Source: Nitzschia sp. pyKryTriq1 | Lineage: Eukaryota > Bacillariophyta > Bacillariophyceae > Bacillariales > Bacillariaceae | Assembly: GCA_956465555.1 (NCBI GenBank) | Contig: OY101117.1 | Coordinates: 2,170,001 to 2,234,000, forward strand | DNA length: 64,000 nucleotides | Direction: 5' to 3' | Shown: positions 1-10,763 of the stretch, piece after piece | How positions within the stretch are numbered: position 1 is the first letter of the stretch | Layout of the letters: each line of letters begins with the position of its first letter | Translations under genes and position numbers: made by a program | Notes under the pieces: model-generated | What the model saw: only the letters and a program-made list of their open reading frames with translations | Databases searched by the model: none | What the model was told of the DNA's origin: nothing

Positions 1-197
1 GGATGATAGAGGATGATTATTCTCTCTTGGGCTATGAAGCACTTGTTACAAGTAGAACGATGAAGAAGCAAGACCACATACCGGTACGATTCGATAGAAA
101 AAAATAGGTTTCTGTTGAAGTCATGTGTATTTACTAACATTACTATACTGGGTATGGGGCTTGAAGTTTCCTGGTATCTCAATTTTTTCGATCTTCT

Positions 198-1358
198 TTA
201 TCCATCAATTGACAGACCGTATCCAAACCTCATTTCGTCCTTCATGTGATCCAGTTCCGCACACAAGCTTAGTTTGGGTTGACCTGGCTCCTTTCCAAGC
301 CTAGCTTCTAGCAAACTCTGCATCTTTCCATTCCCATCCAAAGTGACACCCAACTTGGAGCGACTCCAGGCAAACTCGGCACCCAGAACGACAGTGGATT
401 CCAAAGTCATGGGATTGGCGCTGAGCTCGGCACCCAACGTCACCCTTTGAGGCGTTACAACTCGCTTATAATTCAAAGTAATACCCTGATTCGGGTTGAA
501 ACTAGCCACCATGGTGGAGGATGGTGGTTCGGGACCGGGCATGCCTGGCGGCCCTGCCTTTTTGCTGGGGGGTTCGTCTCCGACCGCTGGAATGCTATAT
601 TTGAGGACGTAACTCGCTGCCAAGGCATTGTTCACACCAATATACAGGCCTTCCCCACCCATACTGAGTTTAGGAGTGATTGCTTGATAGTAATTGCATC
701 CATACATGGGACCTCCCGCGACACTTCCATATTTGACATTGGCACTCCAAGTCATGCCATTGATATCGGCTTCTGCCAGCATTTGATCTCCCTGACCTTC
801 CGGAGACACTCCAACCTGCAGTTTCGTCATGACAAGTCCTCCTAGCAAGGCCTTGTGAATGCGCCCATCCACACTTTGACGTCCCGGGTCGACGCGGGCC
901 ATGTATAGCGAGGATTCATCGGCTACTTGTGCCAGCCATGTGTATGTTTTGTTGCGTCCGTCAGGGATCATACTGGTGCCCAGCCAAAAACTGTGTACCA
1001 CTGCCATGTAGGGACTGAGCTGCTTGTTGATATCGCATCGAAAGCCATCGTGAGTATCCAACATGACCAGCCGCTTGGCATCATTCGAGGCTTGTTCGTA
1101 GGGACCCGGGGGCGAGTACGCCGATGCCGTGGCGGCAGCTCGGGCGATCGCGTCGTCATCTGAACCACCACTTGATGAGGGATCAATCGGCAATGACTGA
1201 GACGAGGGGTCCGCTCCTGGAGGTGGTGGCGGCGGCGGCGCGGAATCATCACATTGCGTGGTAGTGGGCTGTGAGAAGAACGAAATCGCCGTGGGCGGAA
1301 AGGAGGGGGAGCTATGCCGCTGCTGCCGCTGCTCTACTTTCGATCCAGTAGCTCCCAT
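198..1358 (-). CDS. TOM40: TOM40, mitochondrial outer-membrane import channel
   Basis: A single-exon 386-residue protein of the eukaryotic porin (Porin_3) family. TOM40 is the beta-barrel pore of the TOM complex, through which nearly all nuclear-encoded mitochondrial proteins enter. Residues 1 to about 85 are low-complexity (a run of seven prolines near residue 45, Ser/Asp-rich) and probably lie in the cytosol or intermembrane space. The barrel follows from about residue 90. The stretch VVHSFWLGTSMIPDG followed by a strand carrying LYMARVDPGRQSVDGR has the TOM40 layout, as do the later alternating strands and the C-terminal strand MRFGYGLSIDG, which could act as a beta-signal. An insert of about 20 Pro/Lys residues sits in a loop around residue 270. 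Length matches TOM40 (about 330-390); VDAC is shorter and lacks the N-terminal tail. It starts at an ATG and is divergent from the M16 peptidase gene. No mitochondrial presequence is expected. Confidence 0.85.
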   Translation of the reverse strand: MGATGSKVEQRQQRHSSPSFPPTAISFFSQPTTTQCDDSAPPPPPPPGADPSSQSLPIDPSSSGGSDDDAIARAAATASAYSPPGPYEQASNDAKRLVMLDTHDGFRCDINKQLSPYMAVVHSFWLGTSMIPDGRNKTYTWLAQVADESSLYMARVDPGRQSVDGRIHKALLGGLVMTKLQVGVSPEGQGDQMLAEADINGMTWSANVKYGSVAGGPMYGCNYYQAITPKLSMGGEGLYIGVNNALAASYVLKYSIPAVGDEPPSKKAGPPGMPGPEPPSSTMVASFNPNQGITLNYKRVVTPQRVTLGAELSANPMTLESTVVLGAEFAWSRSKLGVTLDGNGKMQSLLEARLGKEPGQPKLSLCAELDHMKDEMRFGYGLSIDG

Positions 1359-1989
1359 ATTAAATAGTCTAGTAGTCGCTGTTTTACAATAAAGCGCCTA
1401 GTCTACTAATAGCTCGATGGTGGCAACGAGGCTGCTAGCTTGGCTCCTTACTGTTGGTGTGACTGTGGACTGGTTGCTGCGGCCCGCCGCCATTGCCGCC
1501 GCAAAACGAGCAATTGAAAGAGAAGAAGAAGGAGCGGTGCACACCAGCTAACAAGATCACGCCTGGCCGCCCACCGACCGTCTGTTCGTCGTCGTCAACG
1601 GCGATTTTTGACTAGATGGACCCAAATATTCCAGTGACGTGTGGTGACGTGTGAGACGCGTCTTGGCGCCATTTTTCCGTTCCCTTCGTTTCTCATCATC
1701 AAAAAGATCTTTCTTTTTTCGTCCTGCTGGGTAATACTGATGAGTACGTTGGCGCTACCAACAGACGACCGTGGCGGTGTCGAATGTTCTTGTCGAAAAA
1801 AGTCATTGATTAGGAGACAACCTATGCTGTTCACAGACCCTGCTTGTTGGAGCGCAAACAAGATATCCCCTGCCTGCTTCGAACTAAACGTCACCAGCTC
1901 GAAAGTCGGGAGGCTCGGAATACGGTACGGTGCAGTGGAGCGACTTCAACTCCGCTATCCATCCATCCTTGTGCGACGATAATACAACA
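1359..1989. promoter_or_regulatory. Divergent intergenic region, TOM40 / M16 peptidase
   Basis: This 631-bp gap lies between two divergent starts and must hold both promoters and 5' UTRs. Two opposite-strand open frames overlap here (about 1595-1894 and 1641-1982); both lack protein-like features. I see no motif I can name as a core promoter. Confidence 0.4.
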
Positions 1990-4900
1990 ATGAAATCATG
2001 GGCTGTTCAGAGAACTCTGATATTCTGTTTGGTCTGGGCCTATCACTTGACCGTTCACGCCTTGCTTCCACGAAGTGCATGTATTATATCGACAACAGCA
2101 ACAGACCTAAAAGATTCCTCCCCCACTTCGAAAACATCGGCATGGCGAGTGTTTCAGCCGAGAGCCACGACCGATGGTAATGATCCCGATGCGAATGAGG
2201 CCTGCAGCTGCAAAGTTGTATCGAGACGAGACTTTGTGGCGTGGAGTACAGTAACCGGAACTAGCTGGAATGCTTGGAATGTAGCACACCCACCTGCTCT
2301 GGCGGCAACAGTGACAAAAAATCCGCAGCAGCAACAACAACAACAACAAAGAGGCGAGATGGACGATCCCAGCATCCCCGAAGTTTCCATTGTTCCTTTT
2401 TCTTCCAACCGACAGTACAAATCGATCCGACTTGCCAACGGAATGCGAGTTTTGTTAGTCAGTGATAAAGTAGTCCGGCAGGCGTCAGCGGCATTGACCA
2501 TTGGTGGTGCTGGCCAGTTCTCAGATCCACCTGGGTTGGATGGAATGGCGCATTTGATGGAACACATGACATTGTCATCCCGGACATCCCGACGACAACT
2601 CGCTAGAAACAAGTATCAAGATTTTGAAGAGTGGCTAACAGATGTGGACGGAAGTAGCAATGGATTCACGGCATACGAGAAGGTGTGCTTTCACTTCAAC
2701 TGCCCCATTGAAGCATTTCAAGAAGCCTTGGAACGTTTTGCAAGAATATTTCAACAAGAGGTCATTACCAAAGTATGCAGAAACGAAGACACCTTAAGAC
2801 GAGAGATTCGAAGGGTGAATTCCGAACTTATCAGCGACGATGGATTTCTTCGGGAGCTCTACATGACAAAGTCGTTGATAAATCAAGACCATCCCTACGC
2901 AAGACAGAGTGCCGGTAGCTTAGAGACACTGGAAACCATCCCAAATGAGCAAGGAATCGATGTCGGGGAAAGACTGATCCAATTTTTCAAAGAGCACTAT
3001 CAACCAGATCGAGCAGTCCTCGTGGTGATTTCACCTAACGAAATATCAGCCTTGGACGCATGGGTGGCACCGTTTACCGTGGCATTGTCCAAAGAGCGCA
3101 GCCGGGTCGATCGCGGTAAGCGCAACTTTCCAGAGTTCTTTCCTAGACAAAACAAGCTGGCTACGATTTGTTTGTTCCGAAGGCAAACTGGAAATGGCCC
3201 CGGCGAAGACCTCGAAAAACTTACATTTCAATGGGGCTTGAACCTTGACTATGGGGAGATAGGACAAGGTAAAACCACTGTGACAGCTACCCAGATCGGC
3301 TTTATTCTGTCGCAGATACTGGGAAGGAGAGGACCGGGCTCCCTATTCACACTTCTGAAAAGGCGCAAATGGATTCCTGAAGGAACCCAGGGACTCCCAA
3401 GGATCTCGTTCCCGGTGGACATTGCAGGATTCCAGATTCTCAGGCTTGAAATTACGCTCACACAACAGGGCTTTTCGAGTCGATCGTCAGTGATTGCCGC
3501 AGTGTACGACAGTATTAACTCCTTGCAAAGCAATCCCCTCAATCCATTCCTTCTACGAAGGGAGCTTATCACGGAATATGCAAATGTGGCGCAGCTCTAT
3601 GGCTATGTTCTTGCACCCCGCCCTCCCGATGCAGTCGAACTTGCATTTGACGCTCAGGTGTACGGGATCGAAGTACCCAATGGGGTGGGCACTCCAGGAT
3701 GGCGACTGTTTCCTTTGCCTCAGGATAGAACTGGAATTATCTCCATCCAGAAAGCTCTTCAACAAACCTTGAATCTGATGAGTGACCCGGGTAGCGCAAT
3801 CATCATTTCAACCGCGTCAAAGAAAACAATCCAGTTTGCCGAAAAGAGCCTCCTTGAAAATTCATTTCCACCACTTTCACCAGCTAGTTGGAGCATCTCT
3901 AAAGTCACCGGAGCAAGATATTACTTTGATAACATGTTTCGATTAACTGGTAAGGTGAACGAATGGCTGGTGGCAAGGCTTATGGAGGATGAATTGTCAC
4001 CCCCAGTGATCAATCCATTAATCCCTCCAGCAATCCGACCTCCAAGAATCCCTGACATGCTCGGATCTGGTGGTGATGATCCCAAGACTGAATTACCGCC
4101 TTTGTTGAAAAGAGTGTTGAATCGTGATATAAAGAACGATGAAGACGACTCGTTCCTTGACTATTCTGAGGACCCTGCACAATCCTCTATTCTTCGAGAT
4201 TTTTGGAGCATCCTCAGAGTTTCATCTCATGGGTCTCTTTCGCAAACACTGCAGCTCCCGCGCGCGCCACCTGAACCGTCGGGTCGTTGCGTATTTGTAT
4301 TGCAGCTTCTCTCCTCGAGGCCGGCGCGGGCGAATACGCAGAGTGCGGCCAGAGCCGAGCTTTGGAAGATGTCGCTCGAATATACTATCAGTGACTTGGT
4401 GCGTTTTGACTGTCCGGTTTGAGTGTTCAAGATCGATCCTATCTCACGCATTGCGACAACTTTTTCGTCTATACAGGCCGAGCTCGGAGCTCCAGCTGGA
4501 TTGGCCTATGAAATTAGTTTTAACAAATTCGGCATGCGTGTGTCTTTCCTAGGCTTGAGCCAGAACATCGCTTCCTATACACGCCGACTAAGCAGAAGAA
4601 TAGTGGAGCATCAGAGCAGATTGCTGGAGGGGCCGGAGAAATTGCCGCCTTCAGTGGTAGATGCAGCGGTCCGTTCAGCCGGTCTAGCTGTCAACATTTC
4701 GCCCCAACGAAAGCGACAAATTCTCAGTATTCTTCGCGAATCATCCGCTGCCGATGCTGCGGTAGAAGGCGTTGCATTCTTCAAATCTTGTAGCGGTGGA
4801 GTTTGCTTTACTCAGGGGGATCTCCTACCAAAAGAGGCAGCAGCAATTCTTGGCGACGTGAAGGCTATTTTTCGCAAGGTCATTGGATCTAATGTTCGTC

Positions 4901-5028
4901 CAAACCCTGCCGTACCAGAAGTTGAGGATTTGATTTACAGAGCATCCTGGATCCCACGGTCAGCTTCTAGTTGCACTATTGCTGGAGCAAGCTTGGTATC
5001 AAATCCCTGTGGGCGGGTGCCGCGTTGA
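1990..5028 (+). CDS. M16 (insulysin/pitrilysin-type) metallopeptidase, secretory or organellar
   Basis: A zinc endopeptidase of family M16, 986 residues after removal of one intron. Exons are 1990-4398 and 4477-5028; the 78-nt GT-AG intron (4399-4476) carries an in-frame TGA, so unspliced reading would give two proteins. The inverted zinc motif HxxEH is at residues 188-192 (HLMEH). The downstream EIRRVNSE supplies the conserved Glu pair (about E272 and E279), the second being the expected third zinc ligand. The later R/Y region and the C-terminal half match the two-half clam-shell of the about 1000-residue insulysins. I chose ATG 1990 because MKSWAVQRTLIFCLVWAYHL looks like a signal peptide; the frame is open upstream only from a GTG. 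A short Gln run (about residues 115-122) precedes the catalytic domain. The protein probably enters the secretory pathway or plastid; I cannot decide which. Confidence 0.85.
2326..2352 (+). repeat. CAA/CAG trinucleotide run (poly-Gln)
   Basis: An imperfect CAG/CAA run inside the M16 gene encodes eight or so glutamines in the linker between targeting sequence and peptidase domain. Confidence 0.7.
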
Positions 5029-5128
5029 GACATATAAATGGTCATTTCTCCATTTTCCTGCTATTACTAAATTATTAGGAAATGTCGTGCGTTGTTCCCC
5101 TCCCTCAAGCGTTATGGTGGGTACGTTA

Positions 5129-6653
5129 TTACGTGCTAGTTCGAAGTAACGCCACCAGCGAGGGGTGGAGAAGCGCTTCTCTTCCTCCGTCTTCGTATTC
5201 TACCTGATAGTAAGGATTGGAACTGTTCGGAACTGCGACGACCACCCCCTTGAATTCGCCGAGCACATCAAAGTTTTTGGTGAAGACCGTTCCATTTGGA
5301 ATGATTTTCCCATAATCTGGGACATTTGATGAATCTTGACGATTTCGTGGCGGTGCTGCGACTTTTTGAGCCATCTCCATCCTTTTCCGTTGCTCCATTA
5401 GGATTATTTCTTGCTCTTCCAGCTCCCTCAATTTTAGCTCGTGCTCAATCCTCTTTCGATTTTCTTCCTTCCTTGCTAACAAGCGAGCTTCCGCTTCCGC
5501 AGCGCTGGTAGACTGTATTACCTTTCCCACCTGTTCCTTTACAATTGAGATTATTTGCTTCGCAAATGTATCAGTTCTATGTCGTTTTGCTTTGGGAAGG
5601 CGTGTGGAAAGTGCCCCATGGATGTTCTCGGAAATCAAGGCCACTTTCATTTCCTCGAATACTCTTTTCAAAATGACTTGCTTGCCGCCATTGTCACCAT
5701 TCATTTCTTTGTCTGTTTTCGCCAAAGCAGTTGTCATGGTTGAGGGTGGCAACATGTCGAAAGCGATGCCGGGTAGTACGATTTTGTTCTTTCGAAATCG
5801 TAGAGGTACTGCTGTTGCCTCCAATTTGGCACTATTAGGAAGCTTTACAGGTTCCTGTTTCTTGTGACCCATATCATACTCTATATGGTCTATTGGTTGG
5901 TTTGCGCAGTCAAGACAGCTGCAGTGTTCTCCACAGGGTCTTCCATTTCGGAAGCAGAAGCAAAATTTCTGTAAAAGAAAAGAAGAAATGAAAAAGTCCA
6001 TAGATGAGAATTCACACGAGTCGTCTAAAAGACGTGATAATATCGGAACTTTCTCCCAGTTAACTCACCTTGAGGCATTGACTCTTTATACAATTGCATT
6101 GTTTCCCTTGTCCCGGCGCGCCACTACTTGGAGATGCAACCTTACTATTCTTGGCCTGTACTTGTATATTAGCTTTCCGAAAAAAATTCGGATTCGCCTT
6201 GATATTCTTCATAATTGCTTCGTTGCGTTTGTCGTGATTGGCTTCTGTCAAGTCATTGTTCTCACATGATTTTTGACAGTCGCATTTTGGAGTGCACAAT
6301 ACACCCAACGAAAAGCACTCACAATATAGTTTGAGGCAACGGCTTTTCATGCATTTGCATTGCCTATTACTGTGGGCAATATTGGTGGGGTCGGCCTTGA
6401 ATAGCGGGCTGATTTTTGTGAACCGTATAGCCGGTGCGAAAATCCCGGCCACTTGAGGCGTCACAGCGTGCTGGTTTGCGTCCGCATTACCAGGAGTATC
6501 AGTAGCATTATCAGTAGCAGCAGCCGCAGCACCGGCGGCATTCTGATTTTTCGCCTTGCCTGTGGTGGATTTCTCCTTTTTCGTCGAGGTCGCAGCTTTC
6601 TTCTTATCAGCTGATTTTTTGTAGGGGCCGCGTTTTTTCCCTAGTAACCCCAT
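5129..6653 (-). CDS. Tandem CXC (CRC/tesmin-TSO1/LIN54-like) DNA-binding protein with Tudor-like C-terminus
   Basis: A two-exon gene on the minus strand: exon 1 6653-6069, intron 6068-5969 (100 nt, GTGAGT to ACAG), exon 2 5968-5129, giving 474 residues. The first CXC repeat runs QCKCMKSRCLKLYCECF to CDCQKSCENN. It is followed by the RNxxA-x-K spacer (RNEAIMKNIKANPNFFRK) and a second repeat, QCNCIKSQCLK + KFCFCFRNGRPC to CSCLDC, which is split by the intron. The joined product is the CRC module that binds CHR-type promoter elements in LIN54/TSO1 proteins. A Lys-rich head (GKKRGPYKK) precedes it. A charged coiled coil (about 360-405) and a C-terminal segment with FKGVVVAV and YYQVEYEDGG resembling Tudor/Agenet-like beta barrels follow. 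The start is ATG 6653; further upstream there is only a GTG. It is probably a nuclear regulator of cell-cycle genes, by family. Confidence 0.85.
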
Positions 6654-7401
6654 AATTTTTCGTATCTTGAAACAATACAGGATACAGTACTCGTGACGGA
6701 GGGCAGTCAGATATTTACAATTCGACAACACGCGCTGTGCAACAACGAAAAATATTGACCAAAGCGAAACACACGAAACCTGTGTTCAGAAGGAGGCAAT
6801 CAATCGATCAGAAAATAGTACCAATGCCTCTTCTTGTTTTCAACTGGCGAATTCTGCTAATCAAACTTAGGCAATCAATCGACATCCACAAACAATGTAC
6901 GAAACCTGAGCCATCCACGACGTTGTGGCTGTTGTGGATCGTTGTTGTGTGTTGTTACTGTACCGGTAGGATAATGATCTTTGGGCGTATCTGCGCTACG
7001 TGCCGGGTTATTAACACTTTCTACGTACGTTATTGTTGTTCAACGCCGCCGCCGCCGGTTTTTTTCAAAGTTGGCACATGCTACAAGAGCACGTATTTCC
7101 GAACCGGTTGAAGCAGTACCAGATTTAACGATGACCGGCCCCGCTCTCCTATTCCGCCTCGGCGGAACCCAGTCGACTGTACTACTGATACGGTACAGTG
7201 TGACACTACTTTTTTTAATAAACAATGCCTCGTACTGCATGCGCGACCCAATTGGCATACTCAGTACTGGTACAGCAGTACCAGCACTCGACGAAGGAAA
7301 AGAAGATCCATAGAAAAATGATTGTCGTAGTTCACCATCATCTCCTGAAGATGCTATATCCATTAGTGATTTTTGTGGTGCAAGCTGCATTAGAGCAAGA
7401 A
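6654..7401. other. Intergenic, no gene seen
   Basis: This 748-bp gap lies upstream of the CXC gene and downstream of DMT transporter 1. It contains a short CCG run near 7049-7061 and several GTAC/GTACC words, but no credible coding sequence on either strand. Confidence 0.4.
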
Positions 7402-8817
7402 CTAATGCGTAGACGCGGCGCTTCCTTTCTTGCCAATCGAGGGATAGACAACGGCCAGCGTTCCCACGACCACCAAGAAATTTCCAAACCACCCAAGGGG
7501 ACCTGGAAGCAGTCCAGCATGGAAAATAAATGCGATAACGGACGCCAATAATGGCTCCATCAAGGTGGCCACTGCGATCACAACAGTATCAAAGTATTCC
7601 ATAGCGCGCACGAAACCCATCGTCCCCACCATGTTGCACACAACCGCTAGATAGATAAGCACCAAGATACGGCCGTGAAATAAACTGAACCCACCAAACA
7701 CACCGTCGTATGGATTCGCCGTCCATTCCAACCCTTCTCCCGAATCCGCAGCGATGAACGCAAGGATAGCAAAGGATCCAAAGAACATGACATAGAAAAT
7801 GAAAACCGTAACCGACATTTCCGATCGAATGGCTTTGGCAAATGTCAAATAAGCGACTCCAGCGACAGCAGATGCCAACGCCATCAGATCCCCGTAAATA
7901 GCATTGGAGCGATCCGCCGCTTGTGAAGAGCTTTCAGAATCCTTGGAACAAAGCATCGCTCCAGTAAATGCAATGACAACGCCGCAGCCTTCAAAAATGT
8001 GGATTGGTTCACCAACAAAAGCTTTTCCGACAATCAATAACAGTGCTTGACTGTTCGCATAAATCACGGCATTTCCAATAGTGGTAAGCTGTAATGATGA
8101 GTAAAATAAACAGTTTTGGGCTGAAAAGCAGAGGATGGCTGAGACGAATGTCATCCAGCCGCCGAGACTCAGTTGTGGGATGCCATCTTTCATGAAGTAA
8201 TGCAGTGCCATCGGCGACAGCACAATATATGACGATGTCATTCGCCAAAATAACTTCATCGGGGGTGCCACACCATCCAACATATGCAAGGCGGTTGAGT
8301 TCGATGAAATACCGGCAACTGCACTCAAAAGCATCAGATACTGGAAGATGGGGACTCGGCCTTCCTTGTCTTCATCTTGAACGCCGGCTTCATGTGCCAA
8401 TTCCGATATATTATCTGGAAGAATAGAAAGCGATCTCGTCAAGCCCATGTCAAAATTTCCCGTTTCACCACGGTCCATTTGTTCCAACCCGTGGAGAAAT
8501 TCTTTCCTCACGCTAGCTACCGATTCCTGGAGATCTTCGCGGATTGGTTGTAAATCGCCACTTGCAAAGGCCCCCGCCATCAACTCTGAGATGCTCGATT
8601 TATTTTTGCGATGGGCGCGAGGAAGGCGACGCCTACTGGTACCAGCATATAATGATCCTCCCAAACCGACCGAATGCGATTTCCGATGAGACGATGGTAT
8701 CGTGGCATTGTAATTTTTTTGCGTGGTGTTATCGACGTCATTGTCAGACTGATCCGTCCGCTGGAGAAGGGCATCAAGCTCGTCTGGCTCCTGATCTTCC
8801 TCCTTTATTTCATTCAT
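7402..8817 (-). CDS. EamA/DMT-family transporter, paralogue 1
   Basis: A 471-residue membrane protein of the drug/metabolite transporter superfamily (two EamA repeats, about ten membrane helices from about residue 155 to the end). Substrate cannot be read from sequence; relatives move nucleotide-sugars, triose-phosphates, amino acids or solutes across plasma or organelle membranes. The first EamA repeat includes SSNSTALHMLDGV and TIGNAVIYANSQALLLIVGKAFVGE; the second has LTFAKAIRSEMSVTVF and ends in GPLGWFGNFLVVVGTLAVVYPS. The N-terminal 150 residues are cytosolic-looking, with conserved short Ser patches (RKSHSVG, KSSISELM, TRSLSILPD) that could be phosphosites. The start is ATG 8817 (MNEIKEEDQEPDELDALL), matching the start of the neighbouring paralogue; the frame upstream opens only at TTG. 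It is head-to-head with paralogue 2. Confidence 0.8.
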   Translation of the reverse strand: MNEIKEEDQEPDELDALLQRTDQSDNDVDNTTQKNYNATIPSSHRKSHSVGLGGSLYAGTSRRRLPRAHRKNKSSISELMAGAFASGDLQPIREDLQESVASVRKEFLHGLEQMDRGETGNFDMGLTRSLSILPDNISELAHEAGVQDEDKEGRVPIFQYLMLLSAVAGISSNSTALHMLDGVAPPMKLFWRMTSSYIVLSPMALHYFMKDGIPQLSLGGWMTFVSAILCFSAQNCLFYSSLQLTTIGNAVIYANSQALLLIVGKAFVGEPIHIFEGCGVVIAFTGAMLCSKDSESSSQAADRSNAIYGDLMALASAVAGVAYLTFAKAIRSEMSVTVFIFYVMFFGSFAILAFIAADSGEGLEWTANPYDGVFGGFSLFHGRILVLIYLAVVCNMVGTMGFVRAMEYFDTVVIAVATLMEPLLASVIAFIFHAGLLPGPLGWFGNFLVVVGTLAVVYPSIGKKGSAASTH

Positions 8818-9392
8818 TTTGAGTTGAGTTGAGTTGCTTTGTTGCGTGCAGTGAGTTGATTTGCAATCAATTTGGATGAAGACAAAGGACAAAGTCGTAC
8901 GGTAGTTGGTGTGCCGAAATAAAAGAGGCTGCTGTAGAAGCCGTTCCTCTTTCTGTTGGATGGAGGTTGGCTCGTCGTCGTCGTCGTCTCGTCGTCGTCG
9001 GAGTACAGTATCCGCGCCGCGCAGCCATCTGTCAATAAACCATAATTAGATATCCACGACTGGAAAGTACACCTTAGATGGGTCATGGGTCGAAATTGCA
9101 AATGTTGTCGTGTTCATGTGGCTTCTTTTTGGTGGTGTCTCTTCGTTCACAACAAACCTACAGTACCTGGTACTTGTACCGTTGGTACGAGAGTAAATCG
9201 AAATCTGTTCGCACTTCGCCCTTCTCCCGCCCTTCTCGTCGGCTCCTCCCGACGACCGACGACCCCGAGCCACCACCAAACACAGCAATAAGACAGGTGG
9301 TGTCAACAAAACCGATTGCCTTCCAACGATCTCATCATTTATTTTCTTGTTGATTGATTCCCCAAGATAAAAATCAGAGCAGTGACCTAAAG
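8818..9392. promoter_or_regulatory. Shared divergent promoter of the two DMT transporters
   Basis: This 575-bp gap lies between two divergent, paralogous transporter starts. It holds a (GTC/TCG)n-like stretch near 8971-9001 and a GTAC-rich patch near 9163-9190 (AGTACCTGGTACTTGTACCG). Co-regulation of the pair is possible but not shown. Confidence 0.4.
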
Positions 9393-10763
9393 ATGACTGA
9401 CAATCGACAACCCAATGAGAAAGACGCCCTTCTTTGCAAAGTGGAAGAAGGGGCCCACGGCGGCCCATCAGGAGAGATTCCTGGGCACCGTAGGTCCCAG
9501 TCGGTAGATTTCAAGGATGTCGATGGCAGGAGAGCCCCGATGAGGACCATGAAGACGCGGCATCGAAAACACATGTCGAGCATCTCGGAATTGATGACAC
9601 GCCTCGATCCCGTCCGAGAAGAATTCGAGGCAACGGGCAAGCTTATGGGGCAGTCCTTCAGGCGACGACTTAATTCGATGGACCGTGGAGAAACGGGTTT
9701 CTTCGACATGTCCATGACTCGATCATTATCCGTTTTGCCCGATGATTTGGAGGAATTTCTCGAAGATGTTGGCGTCGAAGTAGATGCTGAAACCCTTCAG
9801 GGCGGACCGCCACTCTTTCAATACCTCGCCCTTCTTTCTGCCGTGGCGGCTGTGTCGTCCAACTCCACCGCACTTCATATGTTAGATGGGGTTTCGGCGC
9901 CGCTCAAGCTCTACTGGCGAATGGTTGCATCTTTTTGCGCCCTTGCACCGTTTGCGATACACGCTATTCGAAGAGATGGACTTCCTAAACTGAACATCAG
10001 TGGATGGACAGCATTTGTACTCGCTACTCTGGCCTATACCATGCATGGTTGCCTCTTCGTGTCCGCACTGGACTTCACTACCATCGGAAATGCAGTTATT
10101 TACGCAAATAGTCAAGCCCTCCTTCTCATTATTGGCAAAGCCTTTGTGGGGGAAAGAATCCACCCATTTGAAGCATTTGGGGTGTTTGTTGCATTTTCGG
10201 GTGCCATTTTGTGTTCCACTGACTCTGAGGGATCCTCGAAAGAGGATGATGCTGCTACCCTTGCTATCTTTGGTGATTTCTTGGCTCTTGCCGCAGCGGT
10301 CGGAGGTGTCATGTATTTGACATTCGCAAAGGCTGTTCGCGCGGAGATGTCTGTGACACTCTTTATGTTTTCGGTCATGTTCCTCGGCTCATTTATGATG
10401 CTGGCCTACATTGCTCTTGCGGACGGGGAAAAACTTGAATTCAGCATGGATCCATACATCGGCGTCTTCGGTTGGCTCGACATTTCGAAGGGTCGCCTTC
10501 CGGTCCTCATCTACTTGGCTGTCGTTGTCAACATTATGGGCACAATGGGCTTCGTGCGTGCGATGGCTTTCTTCGACAATGTTGTCATCGCCGTGGCAAC
10601 CTTGATGGAGCCTTTGATGGCATCCCTTATTGCATTCGCATTTCACGCCGGCTTGCTTCCTGGCCCCATGGGCTGGCTGGGAAACTTCCTCGTCGTCGCG
10701 GGAACATTGGGAGTTGTTTATCCATCCGTTGGAAAAGCGGGAGGAGGTGGAGGAGGGCACTAA
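9393..10763 (+). CDS. EamA/DMT-family transporter, paralogue 2
   Basis: A 456-residue DMT transporter, close paralogue of the divergent gene to its left. Shared landmarks include the N-terminal HRRSQSVDF / SSISELM / GETGFFDMSMTRSLSVLPDD block, SSNSTALHMLDGVSAPLK, TTIGNAVIYANSQALLLIIG, and the final GPMGWLGNFLVVAGTLGVVYPS. About ten hydrophobic helices form two EamA repeats after residue 150. The C-terminus differs: this copy ends in a glycine run (GGGGGGH) where paralogue 1 ends in Lys/Ser/Ala. The start is ATG 9393 (MTDNRQPNEKDALL), which aligns with paralogue 1. The pair probably arose by inverted duplication. Substrate is unknown. Confidence 0.8.
   Translation: MTDNRQPNEKDALLCKVEEGAHGGPSGEIPGHRRSQSVDFKDVDGRRAPMRTMKTRHRKHMSSISELMTRLDPVREEFEATGKLMGQSFRRRLNSMDRGETGFFDMSMTRSLSVLPDDLEEFLEDVGVEVDAETLQGGPPLFQYLALLSAVAAVSSNSTALHMLDGVSAPLKLYWRMVASFCALAPFAIHAIRRDGLPKLNISGWTAFVLATLAYTMHGCLFVSALDFTTIGNAVIYANSQALLLIIGKAFVGERIHPFEAFGVFVAFSGAILCSTDSEGSSKEDDAATLAIFGDFLALAAAVGGVMYLTFAKAVRAEMSVTLFMFSVMFLGSFMMLAYIALADGEKLEFSMDPYIGVFGWLDISKGRLPVLIYLAVVVNIMGTMGFVRAMAFFDNVVIAVATLMEPLMASLIAFAFHAGLLPGPMGWLGNFLVVAGTLGVVYPSVGKAGGGGGGH

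Noticed and set aside
1595-1982. Overlapping open frames on both strands between TOM40 and the M16 gene
   Set aside because: They overlap each other antisense, lack domains and fill the divergent promoter.
4399-4476. Apparent stop splitting the M16 peptidase in two, a possible broken gene
   Set aside because: A 78-nt GT-AG intron in phase 0 removes the stop and joins family-consistent sequence.
7040-7551. Open frames overlapping the 3' end of DMT transporter 1
   Set aside because: They overlap the clear transporter C-terminus in other phases and start in palindromic DNA.
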